This document shows, piece by piece, positions 37,198-47,605 of a stretch of 64,000 bases of DNA (position 1 is its first letter; each line of letters opens with the position of its first letter). Both the position numbers and the translations under genes were made by a program. A model generated the notes under the pieces. The model saw nothing but the letters and a program-made list of their open reading frames with translations, was not told the origin of the DNA and did not search any database. This stretch comes from Aspidapion aeneum (taxonomy: Eukaryota; Arthropoda; Insecta; Coleoptera; Brentidae). The DNA lies in the NCBI GenBank assembly GCA_963576565.1, contig OY755047.1, forward strand, positions 29,797,351-29,861,350. The letters run 5' to 3'.

Positions 37198-37743
37198 TTC
37201 ATAACAACCAGATAAGAGTATATATGTTCCTTTCTAATGAAATCGTTAAGAAGACATAAATAAAAAACAAGTAAAATAGTAAGCTAATGACTAATTAGTG
37301 CAGTGCCTCGTCTTGGGAATCAATATCAATAAAAAAATTAAAGGAAGACCATCACGATTTTGATGACGCGGTGCCACTTTAATACAATAGCTGCAGTGGC
37401 GGCTCGTGACAGTAAAGTTTGTGAGTTCTGCCGATAGGGTATAAAAAATGCTATTATTTTACAGTCTCCAGATCACGTGTCTATTATAAAAAGTAAAAAA
37501 TTGCCAAGTTTGGTTTGGCAAAAATTACAATGCCTAGGGAAAAAAATTATCAAGCTCAGAGGTAAAATTAATAAGTTCCTGGAGATTCGGATGTGGATGT
37601 TTCATCGTGACCCCTAAGCGCAAGTTCGAACAATCCACAAAATTTGACGCAATCAATTATTTTGGATAACACATACCTGTTTTTATTACAAGCTTTTATT
37701 TAACTTCAGATGTTCTGTCTAACTATCAAATCTTGTGAAGCTT

Positions 37744-38160
37744 TTTTGACACACTTCCCATTATCCGATTTGGATGAACTTTGGTACACACATAGTGGTC
37801 CCATGACAATACAACATTAAGAAAAAAATATCCTCCCACCCCTACCCCCACCCCTTCTATAGAAAAATGTGTGTTTGACACACTTCCCGTTATCCGATTT
37901 GGATAAAATTTGCAATACAACAATAAGAAAAAAATATCCTCCCACCCCTATCCCCACCCCCTTCCATAGAAAAAATTGTTTTTTAAACACACATCCCGTT
38001 TTCCGATTTGGATGAAATTTGGTATACATATAGTGATCCGATGACAATACAATATTAAGAAAAAAATATAAAGGTCCGATGGCAATACAGCCCAAACAAA
38101 AAATATATTTCTACCTCTACCCCCACCCTCTCCTTCCCCCAATAGAAAAATGAGTTTCCA
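37744..38160. repeat. about 125-bp tandem repeat, three to four degenerate units
   Basis: Units share CACTTCCCGTTATCCGATTT, 'GGATGAAATTTGG', AATACAACATTAAGAAAAAA and a CCCACCCCTACCCCC pyrimidine block. Units start near 37744, 37880 and 37988, with a ragged last unit. Confidence 0.85.
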
Positions 38161-38274
38161 AACAACTCACGATCAGCGATTTCATTATAATCTAGAATAA
38201 ACTCTTCTGTTCTGTTATTGAACAAATATTTTCATTTAATAGAGTAGATAGCTGAGACTAAAAAGTAGAAAATA

Positions 38275-38757
38275 AATGGGAAAAATTTTTTTTTAAGTCA
38301 CAACAAGCTTTTATAAAATGCACTAAAAATTAAAAAATAATTTTCTAACATTCTAATATTATCATAATAATAAAAGCGATGGCCGCAAATCAAAGCATAA
38401 GTTAATCTAAAGTTGTGATCTAAACACTTAGAGAATATTCAACATAGCAGGTTATCAAAGATATGTTTGATGTGCCGTAATGTTATGCCATTGCCATACC
38501 TATGTCAGAGAAAAGCTGGGGTATCTTAGGTCGGGTTGCGTCGGTTTGGTACCTCTGCATTTTTCTGCTAGATTGATTTTTGCAAATAGTGATATTTAAT
38601 TGATACGGATATCTTATCGTGCTAACATCGTCAAGATTTCCATCAGTCGGCCATCGCTTTTATTATTATGATAATATTAGAATGTTAGAAAATTATTTTT
38701 TAATTTTTAGTGCATTTTATAAAAGCTTGTGACTTAAAAAAATTTTTTTACCAATTT
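38275..38757. repeat. foldback inside the hAT element, about 110-bp arms
   Basis: The left arm (38275-38386) and right arm (38646-38757) are close reverse complements (for example CTAACATTCTAATATTATCA against TGATAATATTAGAATGTTAG). The outer edge of the right arm is exactly where the transposase reading frame stops making sense. Confidence 0.88.
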
Positions 38758-39181
38758 ATTGTAACGTTCTCGTTAAACAGCCGAATATTTGTCCAATATA
38801 CAGTGTCCAGCTTGTCACGAATATTAAAATCACCCAACAAACCCAGGTTCATTACATTGTTTAAGTGATTTTTTGACGTTTCATGGCGTTTGATTTTTTC
38901 GCTTCGTCGGTTACACCAAGGACGGTCCAAGATTTATCTCCACCAAACAAAAGGCACGGAAAACAAAAAAGAGAATTATTTTTATTGCATCCGCATATCC
39001 AGTCATTTCTGGCATACATTTCTCTTGTAAAAATCCTTTTATACGATTTTCCCCGGCTTGAACCACACTTTTCTATTAAAATATCGGGCAATGGCCGTCC
39101 TTCTTCTTTCAGTTTTAGTTTTTCTTCATAAGTAAAGAGAGAGAATTTTTTTAAATTAATTAAATTATCCACCACATTCAT
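38757..39181 (-). pseudogene. hAT transposase N-terminal fragment (TTF-type zinc finger)
   Basis: From an ATG at 39179-39181 it reads MNVVDNLINLKKF, then GRPLPDILIEKCG, then KRIFTREMYARNDWICGC and NSLFCFPCLLFGG. The FCFPCLLFGG block with the preceding W-x-x-GC is the TTF zinc-finger signature shared by insect hAT transposases and ZMYM-like proteins. A frameshift near 38885 moves the continuation (KRHETSKNHLNNVM ... DTVYWTN) to another frame, and the frame then runs into the internal palindrome. The RNase H-like catalytic domain and the dimerisation domain are absent. The element therefore cannot encode a working transposase here. Confidence 0.85.
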
Positions 39182-39711
39182 TGTGACACAATTATACGAA
39201 AACAAACACGACCATAACCTCCCGCTCATGCGTTTGGCGTCTTCTAAATAAATAAATGCGCCCGCAAACACGCAACGCTGAGCCCGCCCGCCCGGAATTG
39301 TACTGGAACTGCAAGTTTTGCAGCTCTATTTTTGCCTAGATTTCGCTATCTAAACCCATGAGCAAGTGCGGTGCGGGGCGAAGGAAGGGGTTCCTAGCCG
39401 AGCACAGATCTCGTTAGCCGCCCAGCTACGTTGTGTTGCAATTAAGCAGCGCAACAATGCCAATAACTTCATTTGACCGACTGTGAAAAGCCGTCTTTCG
39501 GCGACGGTGCGCGGCGTCATACTCAACACACGCAAGCGATTTCAAGGCCTACTATACCAACACCGGACCGAAAATATACTGCTATTCCAATAATTTTAAA
39601 AATAAAATAATTATATTAGCAAAATAGCAGCGGCTGAAAAATAGTCAAATAATGTGAAAATTTTGGGGGTTCTGCAGCTCTGGAGCCCTTATGCACTAGC
39701 GCCCCTGAATA

Positions 39712-40193
39712 GCTGCGTTCGGTATTTGCATCTCAGACGTGACGGATTTCTGGTCACGTGATTACAGATTAGTCTGAGCAAATTGGAATTAACGAACGAT
39801 CCAGATCAAATCGATCAAATTTTTATAAATGGTTATAACCTCAAATATAACCAAAAATATTATGTACATATTGCAACTCACACCCAGCTATAATTTTGAC
39901 AAAATTTTCCTGTGATCAAATTTATATAATTTGTTGTCTTCAACATCAAATACTTCGATTTCAACATTTTTACATAAAAAAATTATTTTTGTATACAAAA
40001 CAAATACACAACATACGTCACAATCTCAGATTAATCTGTTTCGTCGATCAAAATGTAGGGAGCAACCAGATTTACGTCCGACTAGTCTGAGCAGAATTAC
40101 CGAACGATTTAGATCTACCTCCCCTAGATCTAGATGGAATTAACAAACGATTTCGGTCAAAAAGATTAATCCTACGTAAATACCGAACGCAGC
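39712..40193. mobile_element. 482-bp MITE, TA-flanked, split at its edge by the hAT element
   Basis: Ends GCTGCGTTCGGTATTT ... AAATACCGAACGCAGC, perfect over 16 bp, with TA on each side (39710-39711, 40194-40195). The interior has sub-palindromes (AGATCTAGATCT near 40110-40135). The hAT target duplication AATAGCTG overlaps its first four bases, so the hAT came later. Confidence 0.85.
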
Positions 40194-40299
40194 TACAATC
40201 AACTATAGTCGTTTCCATAGACAGTGACTTTGACAGGAAATAAACATATTTCCTAACCAAAAATATATCAAACATTAATAAATATACCATATTAGTATA

Positions 40300-41045
40300 A
40301 AGTTAACTAGGCGTTTAAAGCCAAACCCAAATCCCATTCTTTCGCTTTTCTCTCTCTGTTCTTTTCATGTAAACTATTACCCTCTATCCCTCTCATGCAG
40401 CTCGGTATCACGAAAGTTTGGCGGCAAATTTAAATCGGAAATAAATGGGTTTAAATTCAAAAATAAATAAAGAATAAAAAAATGTCTAGATTTCTTCAAA
40501 ATTAGCTTCTTTGTCCTCTTCCAGGAGGTTTGCAGAACGGGAGGTCAAAATCTGTACTAACCTAATCTCTTGAATGAAAAATGACATTGTTTCCTCAATT
40601 TCAACACCTGACTTCATCTGACCTTTGAACCAAAAATAAGATTTTCAAAAAATTGTTTTTCAATCAAAAAGCATATTACTATTTTTTGAAAATCTGGTTT
40701 TCGGGTGAAATGTCAGGTGTTGGACCATCGGTCAGGATACAACATCATTTTGCAATTCAAGACGTTAGGTTAGCACCGATTATGACCTCTCGTTCTGTGG
40801 ACCTCCCGGAAGAAGAACAGGGAAGCTAATCTAGACATTTTTTTTTGGGTTTAAAAATAACAACATTATTTGTTTTCGATTTAAATTTGCCGCCAAACTC
40901 TCATGATAACTAGTTGCATGAGAGGGAGAGAGGGTAACAGTTTACATGAGAAGAAAAGAGAGAGAATTGGCGAATGCGCAATTGAAAAAATGGGATGTGG
41001 GTTTGGTTTTTAACGCTGAGTTAAAATTAAAGGCTAAACTGGCAC
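40300..41045. mobile_element. large foldback element, arms of about 330-370 bp
   Basis: The left half (from about 40300) and right half (to about 41045) are diverged reverse complements around a centre near 40665. Matched pairs include AAACCCAAATCCCATT / TGGGATGTGGGTTT, GGCGGCAAATTTAAATCG / GATTTAAATTTGCCGCC, CAACACCTGAC / GTCAGGTGTTG and TGTCTAGATTT / ATCTAGACA. Non-coding. Part of the arm (GCGGCAAATTTAAATCGG) also occurs near 42555. Confidence 0.85.
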
Positions 41046-41049
41046 TGTC

Positions 41050-41580
41050 TCTGGATGAAAAGATGCTGACATTAGATCTACCACTGTGATTTAAGGCCAC
41101 TCATCGTACAGCTTGCCTTTACGATGAGTATCCTTACTGTGATTAGGTTGACAAAAAAAACATACAGGTAAAAAAAATCAAATATATTTAGAATTTTTTT
41201 GTTACTGTCTTTTTGCATATAATAAATTAAAGTCACCAATGATTTTCGACTTAACTTTAGAAAAATCAACAAAATTGTTCTCTTGGTTCCTAGTAAGAAC
41301 ACAATACAATATAAGTACCTTGATTTCCTTAAAAGTGCATAATTTGGATCATCCTTTTTAGTAGGGAAGGTCGTGAAATTTTTTGGAAATTATTTTCTTA
41401 GTCAGCAAACATTAATAGAATTGTTCAGTGAGCAATAGGGTGTTTTACAGCAGTAAAAAATAAATATATATTTATATTAAGATATCTCTTTAGCTCTTGG
41501 CAATGCTAAAAACAAACTTTTTGTTTAATTTTTTCTCAAATTCATAGTTCTAATAAATTCATTGAATTAAAACAATAAGC
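41050..41580. other. intergenic, nothing recognised
   Basis: AT-rich, no supported feature. Confidence 0.4.
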
Positions 41581-41766
41581 CACGTGATTCAAAACAGGCG
41601 GTCTACCAATCAGCTGCAAGTGATGTCACAAAACAGTAAACGCCTCGAACGAACCTATTTTCTGTGTTATTTTCTTATGGATGGTAATGTTTGCTTTGGT
41701 TTAAAATGCGAATTATCGTCCTAAAGTAGATTTTATTTTGTGTTTTGCTTATAAAAAACATTTTCA

Positions 41767-41889
41767 ATGGAAAACGGATTTACCACAGACGATAGCTCTA
41801 ACTTGCCAATGCTGAATTCCTTTATGGTGGCAGGCTTCTTTGCCAACAACAGTGATTTTTGTTCTGCGGAATTTAGAAACGTTAAAATG
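41767..41889 (+). pseudogene. first-exon-like fragment of an insect SWIM/YqaJ-type protein family
   Basis: From ATG 41767 it reads MENGFTTDDSSNLP, then NSFMVAGFFANN, then FCSAEFRNVKM. From memory, this N-terminus is that of a widespread arthropod family whose members carry a SWIM-type zinc motif and often a YqaJ-like nuclease domain. Recall only; no search was run. Homology wording ends around 41889, after which the frame runs through a G-rich stretch to a stop near 41970. A plausible splice donor is at GAG|GTAGGC near 41907. Downstream exons are missing, so it is probably a remnant. Confidence 0.5.
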
Positions 41890-42240
41890 GGCGGGGGGGA
41901 GGGGAGAGGTAGGCAAAAAGTATACAACGACCAGCAATACTTGAAGTACTGCATAGGTTACACTGCATAGTCCTACGTAGGTATTGCCTAGTCTTGCATA
42001 TGCACTGCTCAGTCCTACATTTAGCCTGCATGTGCACTGCCTAATCCTGCATTTAGAGGTACTCCCTAGTCCCGCCTAATAACTGCCAAGCACCGCCTAA
42101 AAATTTGAACACCTTTCTGCCTATTATAGTTGTTCAACCCTTGTAATAAAGATAACCTCAAAAATTTCATCGTCATTTACGAAATAGTTATATATATTAT
42201 AGACAACGTGAGAAAAATTAATAGAAACACTTTAGTAATA

Positions 42241-42428
42241 CTCACATCAAAGTGATCTTCACAAATGTAAAGTGAAGATGTATTAGATAAGGCCCTTGGG
42301 TCTCTTCGAGCAAGTTCTAGCCACTTCTTCCATTCTATTACTGCTGTAGGCACATTAATAAATAGTTTTTCAGATGTTTTTATGCTAGTATTCGAACACT
42401 GAGGCACTACACACCACTTATAGGACAT
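42241..42428 (-). pseudogene. THAP zinc-finger first exon
   Basis: From ATG 42426-42428: YKWCVVPQCSNTSIK, then KLFINVP, then W(x2)W(x)ELARRDPRALS, then YICEDHF. The spacing Cys-x4-Cys ... Cys-x2-His with the AVP-like and CEDHF blocks is the C2CH THAP DNA-binding domain. The exon ends in GAT|GTGAGT, a good donor just after CEDHFD, near 42243. THAP domains are DNA-binding modules of P-type and Kolobok-type transposases and of host regulators. No second exon was found to its left, so this copy looks like an orphan exon of a deleted transposon. Confidence 0.85.
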
Positions 42429-42734
42429 TTTTTTACATTAAAAATAGTAAAAACACAGACCAAAATCAAATAAACACTTGAATGCCGTGTATCTGTCCGC
42501 GAGTTTACTGCGCTGTGACGTCATTGCAACGCAATGCTAGACATGAGCGTTTTAGCGGCAAATTTAAATCGGAAATTAGAAAACTTGATTTTAAATGTAG
42601 TCATGATAAAATATACTATTTTAATAATTTTGCGTAGCACACTAGGGATCTATGTATATTTTAAACTATTTTCTAAAATTTGTCAAATACCCTATTCTAA
42701 GAAGAAATGTCTATATAAATCCTTCCTATTTTTC

Positions 42735-43080
42735 GATGGGTTTAGTCGCAAAATACAAAAGAAGATATGAATTCAAGGAACTTTTTTCTTAGTAATGCAT
42801 ATTATATATTTATTAGTGAAACCGATACTTAAGCTAAGGATAAAAATAGAAGGACTTATCTCTAAATATGGAAAATATCTCTGACAGAATTGTCAAAAAT
42901 TGAATATTTCATTTTTTGACAATTTTGTCAGAGATATTTCCTATACTTAGAGATTAGTCATACTATTTTTTATACTTAGTTTAAGTATAGCTTTTACTAA
43001 TAAACATATACGCATTACTAAGAAAACAGTTCCTCGAATTTATAAGTTTTTTGCATTTTACGCCTAAACCCATCAGAAAC
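42735..43080. mobile_element. foldback MITE, about 160-bp arms
   Basis: Palindrome centred near 42907. Inner pair: CTCTGACAGAATTGTCAAAAAT against TTTTTGACAATTTTGTCAGAG. Outer pair: CGATGGGTTTAGTCG against CGCCTAAACCCATC. Non-coding. A clear target duplication was not found. Confidence 0.85.
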
Positions 43081-43084
43081 CCTC

Positions 43085-43510
43085 CCCCCTATTCATATAT
43101 CAAATTTTGCTCAGAATTGATTAAGGAACAGTTTTAGCGATGTTTGCTGAAAATAAGTTCCGAAAATCTTCAAGGCCTTTCTTTTTATTATTATTTAGAA
43201 ATTAGTAAAGCATCTGTAAAGTTCTTAAATCTTGTTTAATCAGTTTATTTTCACGTGTAAGCAAATTTGCTTATAGTAACCCACCAACTCGGTTAAATGT
43301 TAGCTTAGAAGCATTTTTACTATATATCAACAGGTTTAGCGGTTTTTGCTGTAAACAACTTTAAAGGAAGGTTTAAAGACCCTACTTGAAAAAGAAAAAC
43401 AAAATATAAAAGCAGAATTTTTCTTTCACGAATATGTTTTTTAGTCTGGGATTTTAAAAACTTAAGGATGATTGATATAGGCATATTCTATGATAGGTAA
43501 CTCCAAATAC
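43085..43510. other. intergenic, nothing recognised
   Basis: No supported feature. Confidence 0.4.
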
Positions 43511-43869
43511 TTTAGGGCATATCCCGCAGCCAACGATAAAGACCGGCCATGGCGCGTTATAAGCAAGTCGGCGGTCACGTGATCTTAGGAGTCCCAGGAT
43601 TCTTATTGTATTGCTTATTATATTATATGTTTTTATGTTTTTACACAATTTAAATAAATTAACAAAAAAATTTGGTTCTTTTATAGGCAAAAATTGAAAA
43701 AAATATTTTGCTGATATATGTGTTTATTATGGATAAAAGAACTGAATCTATAAAATAAAAAAATTATACAAAATTTGCACTCTAATATCTTCAGGTACAT
43801 ATATTAGGTACATAATATCGTTAGTAACTTCAAATCTATACAAGTCTTTTAAAAATGGACATACCAAAC

Positions 43870-44500
43870 CTAAGCTTTTAGTTTTTTAATTTTTCTTTGA
43901 CTGTCATCATCTTTGAGTTCTTATTCAAAGATTTATTAGCAGACACTAAATCATTGTGCTTTTTAATAAAATTATTTAAAAAAACTTTACATGCCCTTAA
44001 ACTAATTTTTTCAAGCTTTGACAATAGTTTTTCTCCACAAAAACACTCGCTAGAGTTATCTGAAGAAAAATTTTCAATATAAAACATTTTACAATAATTT
44101 ATTAAAAAGAAACACGTGATTATGTGAATAAGTGAGATGGTTTTCCCATTCAATGAACTGAATGTAGAGGTCGTCAATAATTTTTTGAAAAATTACCCAA
44201 CACAAAGTTTAATATCTATTTCAATAAAGTGTAAGTTAACTACCAACTCATGTTCTTTTAAAAGCTGTATCTTACTTTTTACATATTTCACACTACCAGA
44301 GAGATTACTATCTGTTAACAATATTTTACAAATCAGTTTTTTAATATTGCGAGGGTGCGGAAGACATATTACATTAGAATTGTAAATTGACGTGTATGCA
44401 CTGGATAACTGGATAAACAAAGATGAAGCCTACATTAAAGTGTATCCACCGTATCTTCGATTCTCAGGTTACCTTTTCAAGAGACCTAATTGTTCAATAA
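43870..44500 (-). pseudogene. P-element/THAP9-like transposase fragment
   Basis: Minus-strand frames give, in order, SSLFIQLSSAYTSI, VICLPHPRNIKKLI and KYVKSKIQLLKEHELVVNL, then HFIEIDIKL (44420-44193). After a stop and frame change come TTSTFSSLNGKTISLIHIITCFF and a Cys-rich, Lys-rich tail CFCGEKLLSKLEKISLRACKVFL (44177-43878). The LPHP...L ... LLKEHE ... DEI-like run is, from memory, the wording of the insect P-element/THAP9-type transposase core. Here the acidic DEI position reads IEI. There is no THAP domain upstream within the element. Non-functional. Confidence 0.6.
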
Positions 44501-44709
44501 GAAATGACAACTGTGGATGGAAGGATGTCTATTACTTGATCAATCTTATCCAAGATCTTATCTTTTACCACTTCTTTCCCGTTTGCAACATATTAGGTTC
44601 CAGTTTTATAGTTGGACCGACAAGGAACAACACTAATTACACGTTCGCGGCATTGTTTATCTAATAGGTATTTTCTTTATAATTTACTTCTTAGCCATTA
44701 ATTATTTTA

Positions 44710-44749
44710 ACGCAGCCCACTACAGTCTTTTTCGTGGGCTGCGTTATTT
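44710..44749. repeat. short hairpin made of P-like end sequence
   Basis: TAACGCAGCCCAC ... GTGGGCTGCGTTA, a 13-bp stem with a 13-base loop. It repeats the GCAGCCCACG end motif of the surrounding element, like a second miniature end. Confidence 0.8.
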
Positions 44750-44935
44750 TAATAACTTTGATAAAATTCACATAAAATTCGTGCCCGAATTAAAAAAAAA
44801 TCGACGTAAACAAACATACCAAAACTGAACACACACATGTTTTATAATGACAGCGGGCCGTGAGGCGTTTTTTTGTGGGACTCCTACGGTCACGTGATAT
44901 TTCTGCGCCCGGGCCGGTCTTTCTCGTGGGCTGCG

Positions 44936-45062
44936 GGGCATACCCATGCATTCTTACATGTTCCTTTTTCGGGTAGACAGGATTTAGGTTACTGCGGCAT
45001 GCGTCAGTTTTGGTAATTTTGGAACGAACTTCGTTAGGTAACTATATTACTTGACAATTGTC
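44936..45062. repeat. dispersed repeat R-D, copy 1 (right part)
   Basis: Matches 62152-62300 (CATACCCATGCATTCT, TTCCTTTTTCGGGTAGACAG, GCATGCGTCAGTTTTGGT). The left part of this copy lies left of 43515, split by the P-like insertion. Confidence 0.8.
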
Positions 45063-45064
45063 AG

Positions 45065-45470
45065 AAATTTAAGGTTATGTCTATTAATATTTTCCTAAAA
45101 ACTAGTTGATCGAGTGAAAATTTATCAAATTGCAGATTAAATTTGTAGTTTTTCCAAAAATTAATTGTGCCTTTTCATTGTGGACACCATGAAGAGTGTT
45201 TAATGGCATTCAAAAACCACTCTTAACTTTATTAACAAATTATAAAGAAAGAAAAGAGTCCGAAATTCTTACTGACTTATATGTAGAGTCAGTTCTTCCT
45301 GATCAATGCTGATTTCTTTTAGGGAGTCCAATTTTGATCTCAAGGAGGCTAAGCCTAATTGTGACCCTGCACTACCTGATATAAACAATAAACATTCCAA
45401 CTGAATTACGGTTTAAATAAATACATACATACATGTATCGTACATAACATAGGAACTTCTCACAAAAACA
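45065..45470. other. intergenic, nothing recognised
   Basis: No supported feature. Confidence 0.4.
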
Positions 45471-45472
45471 CG

Positions 45473-46233
45473 TCTTTTTTTTACGGCTATGCGCACTCGC
45501 AAGGAGATCCCTATCACGCTCGAGAAGCGGCAAGTGCGCGGAAATGTTGATGTATGTTGGTTTTAAAACGGTTCAGGTTGTAATCTGCAGGAAAAACTGT
45601 CGCAGGGAGTCCATTCCACAGCGATGCTATTCTCCAGAGATATTAATTCTGATATAATGAAGTTCTTGGTGCCTCTATTTTGACAATAAATTGATGGTTA
45701 CCGTCTGTTTGACGTGGTCGCCTGGTAGGTGCTACTCCCGCGGCGATCATACGTGCCAGCTCTTCAGAGCATTTTCCGTGATAATACCCGTAGACGAGAG
45801 ATAGATCACCCACAGTTCTTCGATGTTCGAGAGTATTCAAGCTACGGGTAAGTGTGGGGTCATTAATCAGCTTGATAGCTCGCTTTTGCACGGTGTTCAA
45901 AAGCATTAAGGTATGTTTGGGTGCCGCACCCCATATATGTGAGCAGTACTCCATAGTTGGTCGAATCTGGGCTTTGTCGAGTGTCAGTTGGCTTGGTGTA
46001 TACAGACAAGGGACGACGGACATCTGTATGTCTGGTACGAATTAGCACCCCAAGCTTTTGAGACGCCCTTTTAGCTATATCTGCCACGTGACTGTGCCAA
46101 GACATATTGGTATCTGCAGTGACTCCTAAGATGTTCAACTGGCTCTGCAATGTAAAAGCACTTCCAGATAGCATGATGTTTGGCTCACCGGTGCCGCTCT
46201 TTTTTGAAAACAGGGCTGCTTGGGTTTTGGGAA
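45473..46233 (-). pseudogene. 5'-truncated copy of the Jockey-superfamily LINE
   Basis: The last about 750 bases match the 3' end of the element at 57630-60830, including the C-terminal reading SGSAFTLQSQLNILGVTA, RPTMEYCSHIWGAAPKH and QKRAIKLINDPTLTRS, and the 3' end GCATAGCCGT plus poly-A. A deletion around 46000 shifts the frame. The break at 46233 falls in the QAALFSKK region, so the RT core is absent. Confidence 0.93.
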
Positions 46234-46239
46234 TCAACT

Positions 46240-47000
46240 CGTTTCTTCAAAAACCCAAATGCAATTAACTTACATAAATAGCTAAAAATGCATGCTCAGA
46301 AGTTTTGGGCTCCTCAACTTTTTTCTCTGTAGTCATCTATAAGTTTCTTATATCTCACTTTTTTGGACAACATAATTTACCTTGACTTTCTAATTGCAAA
46401 ATATTTAATTTTTTAGAGAGCGGTAAAATTATGAAAAAATTGATTGGCCTCTGAAGGTGATTGCCTGAGGCGGCTGCCTCGTTGCCTCACCCTTTGGCAC
46501 GCCCCACAATGTATCGATATGGAAAAAAAAGTGGACATCTGGGTATAAAGTCAACATTGAAAAGTATTTTTTTTTTCATCATCACAAATTGGCAATACCC
46601 TAGGCTATGTTGGTTCGCATTACTATTTTTTTTTTACTTTAAATTTTCAAATTAATTTAATTAAAACTGGCCCGTCCGTGAGTCCCAAAAATTTATGCAA
46701 AAAATTTGCTCATTTAAAAAAAAATTACTACAAAAGTATTAGTTATTTAAAAATTATTTTTGTATGCATCATCTTTACACCTTAAGTAAAGTATTTCTGT
46801 AATTTTGTTGAAAAATTATGCAGTAAGTATATACACGGGTAACGTTTTTCTTTCTTTAAAGTTTTTTTTTTCAAAGTTAGCGTTTCCGTGGACTTTAAAA
46901 TTTTTTTTTAAATTTGTATAAGTTGGCAAATCTTGTTTGACAGAGCCACCTTTAGAGAAGAAAATCGGACATTTTGTATTTGCTAATATTTGCTATTCAT
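46240..47000. other. intergenic, nothing recognised
   Basis: Poly-A/T-rich. Short repeats only. Confidence 0.4.
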
Positions 47001-47007
47001 AGAAAAA

Positions 47008-47570
47008 TACTCTGCCAATATATGGGCCCCTAAGGTACTAAAGTTATAGTGTACGTGTGAGCTAATATAACTAAAAACTGAGATATATTTTATTCAACTC
47101 CAGACTAAATTACCTTTTGTTTGATACCACACAAGTCATGTTTTGACTTAAACTCAAATTTTTGAAGTCTACCCCCACCCTTACAAAAAAAACAAAAACT
47201 AAAATGTATTTTGTTAAACTCCGGACTCAATTACCTTTCGTTTGATATCACACACGCCATATTTTCACTTAAACTCTAATTTTTAAAATATACCCCCACC
47301 CTTTTTTTTTAAATAAATTAAAATGTATTTTGTTTAACTGCAGACTCAATTACCTTTCGTTTAATATCACACACGCCATATTTTCACATAAACTCTAATT
47401 TTTGAAATCTACCCCCACCCTTTTATTTGGTTTGTGTTCGGTGGATTTTGTTCATTTTTAAATGGGACCATCTCGACCCAAGACCCAGCCTAGGTACCAA
47501 ATTTCATTAAAATCGGCCAAGCGGTTTTTGAGTTATGCGCGTTGGTCGTTACAGGCAGACATACAGACAC

Positions 47571-47605
<35 letters not shown>

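Larger units (their letters stand above)
37394..39707 (-). mobile_element. hAT transposon, 2.3 kb, with 8-bp target duplication
   Basis: Starts CAGTGGCGGCTCGTGACAG and ends CACTAGCGCCCCTG. Flanked by the perfect direct repeat AATAGCTG (37386-37393 and 39708-39715), the hallmark 8-bp hAT footprint. Inside, in minus-strand order, are a broken TTF-finger transposase exon (38757-39181), a 480-bp internal palindrome (38275-38757) and a 125-bp tandem array (37744-38160). The element landed in the first bases of another MITE (39712-40193). Its ends match the deletion derivative at 23487-24200. Confidence 0.93.
41590..42545. mobile_element. candidate deletion derivative of a two-gene THAP DNA transposon
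   Basis: Near each edge is a related inverted stretch: GTGATGTCACAAAACAGTAAAC at the left (41620-41641) and, complemented, TGACGTCACAGCGCAGTAAAC at the right (42502-42522). Between them, two first exons point inward: a plus-strand exon at 41767 and a minus-strand THAP exon at 42428. Nothing that looks like later exons lies between them. The simplest reading is an internally deleted transposon whose autonomous form has two convergent genes. The exact ends and a target duplication could not be fixed. Confidence 0.5.
43525..44935 (-). mobile_element. P-element-like transposon relic
   Basis: Inverted ends CGCAGCC(A)ACGATAAAGACCGG (left) and CCGGTCTTTCTCGTGGGCTGCG (right). Further inverted matches inside include CACGTGATCTTAGGAGTCCCA against GACTCCTACGGTCACGTGAT. 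Flanks are near-identical direct repeats GGGCATATCC (43515-43524) and GGGCATACCC (44936-44945), 8-10 bp, as expected for P-type elements. The outer flanks (CCAAATAC...; CATGCATTCT...) together match the uninterrupted copy at 62126-62300, which serves as an empty site. Confidence 0.8.

Noticed and set aside
44392..44664. Plus-strand 90-residue frame over the P-like transposase
   Set aside because: It overlaps the minus-strand sequence that reads as transposase. Most likely a shadow.
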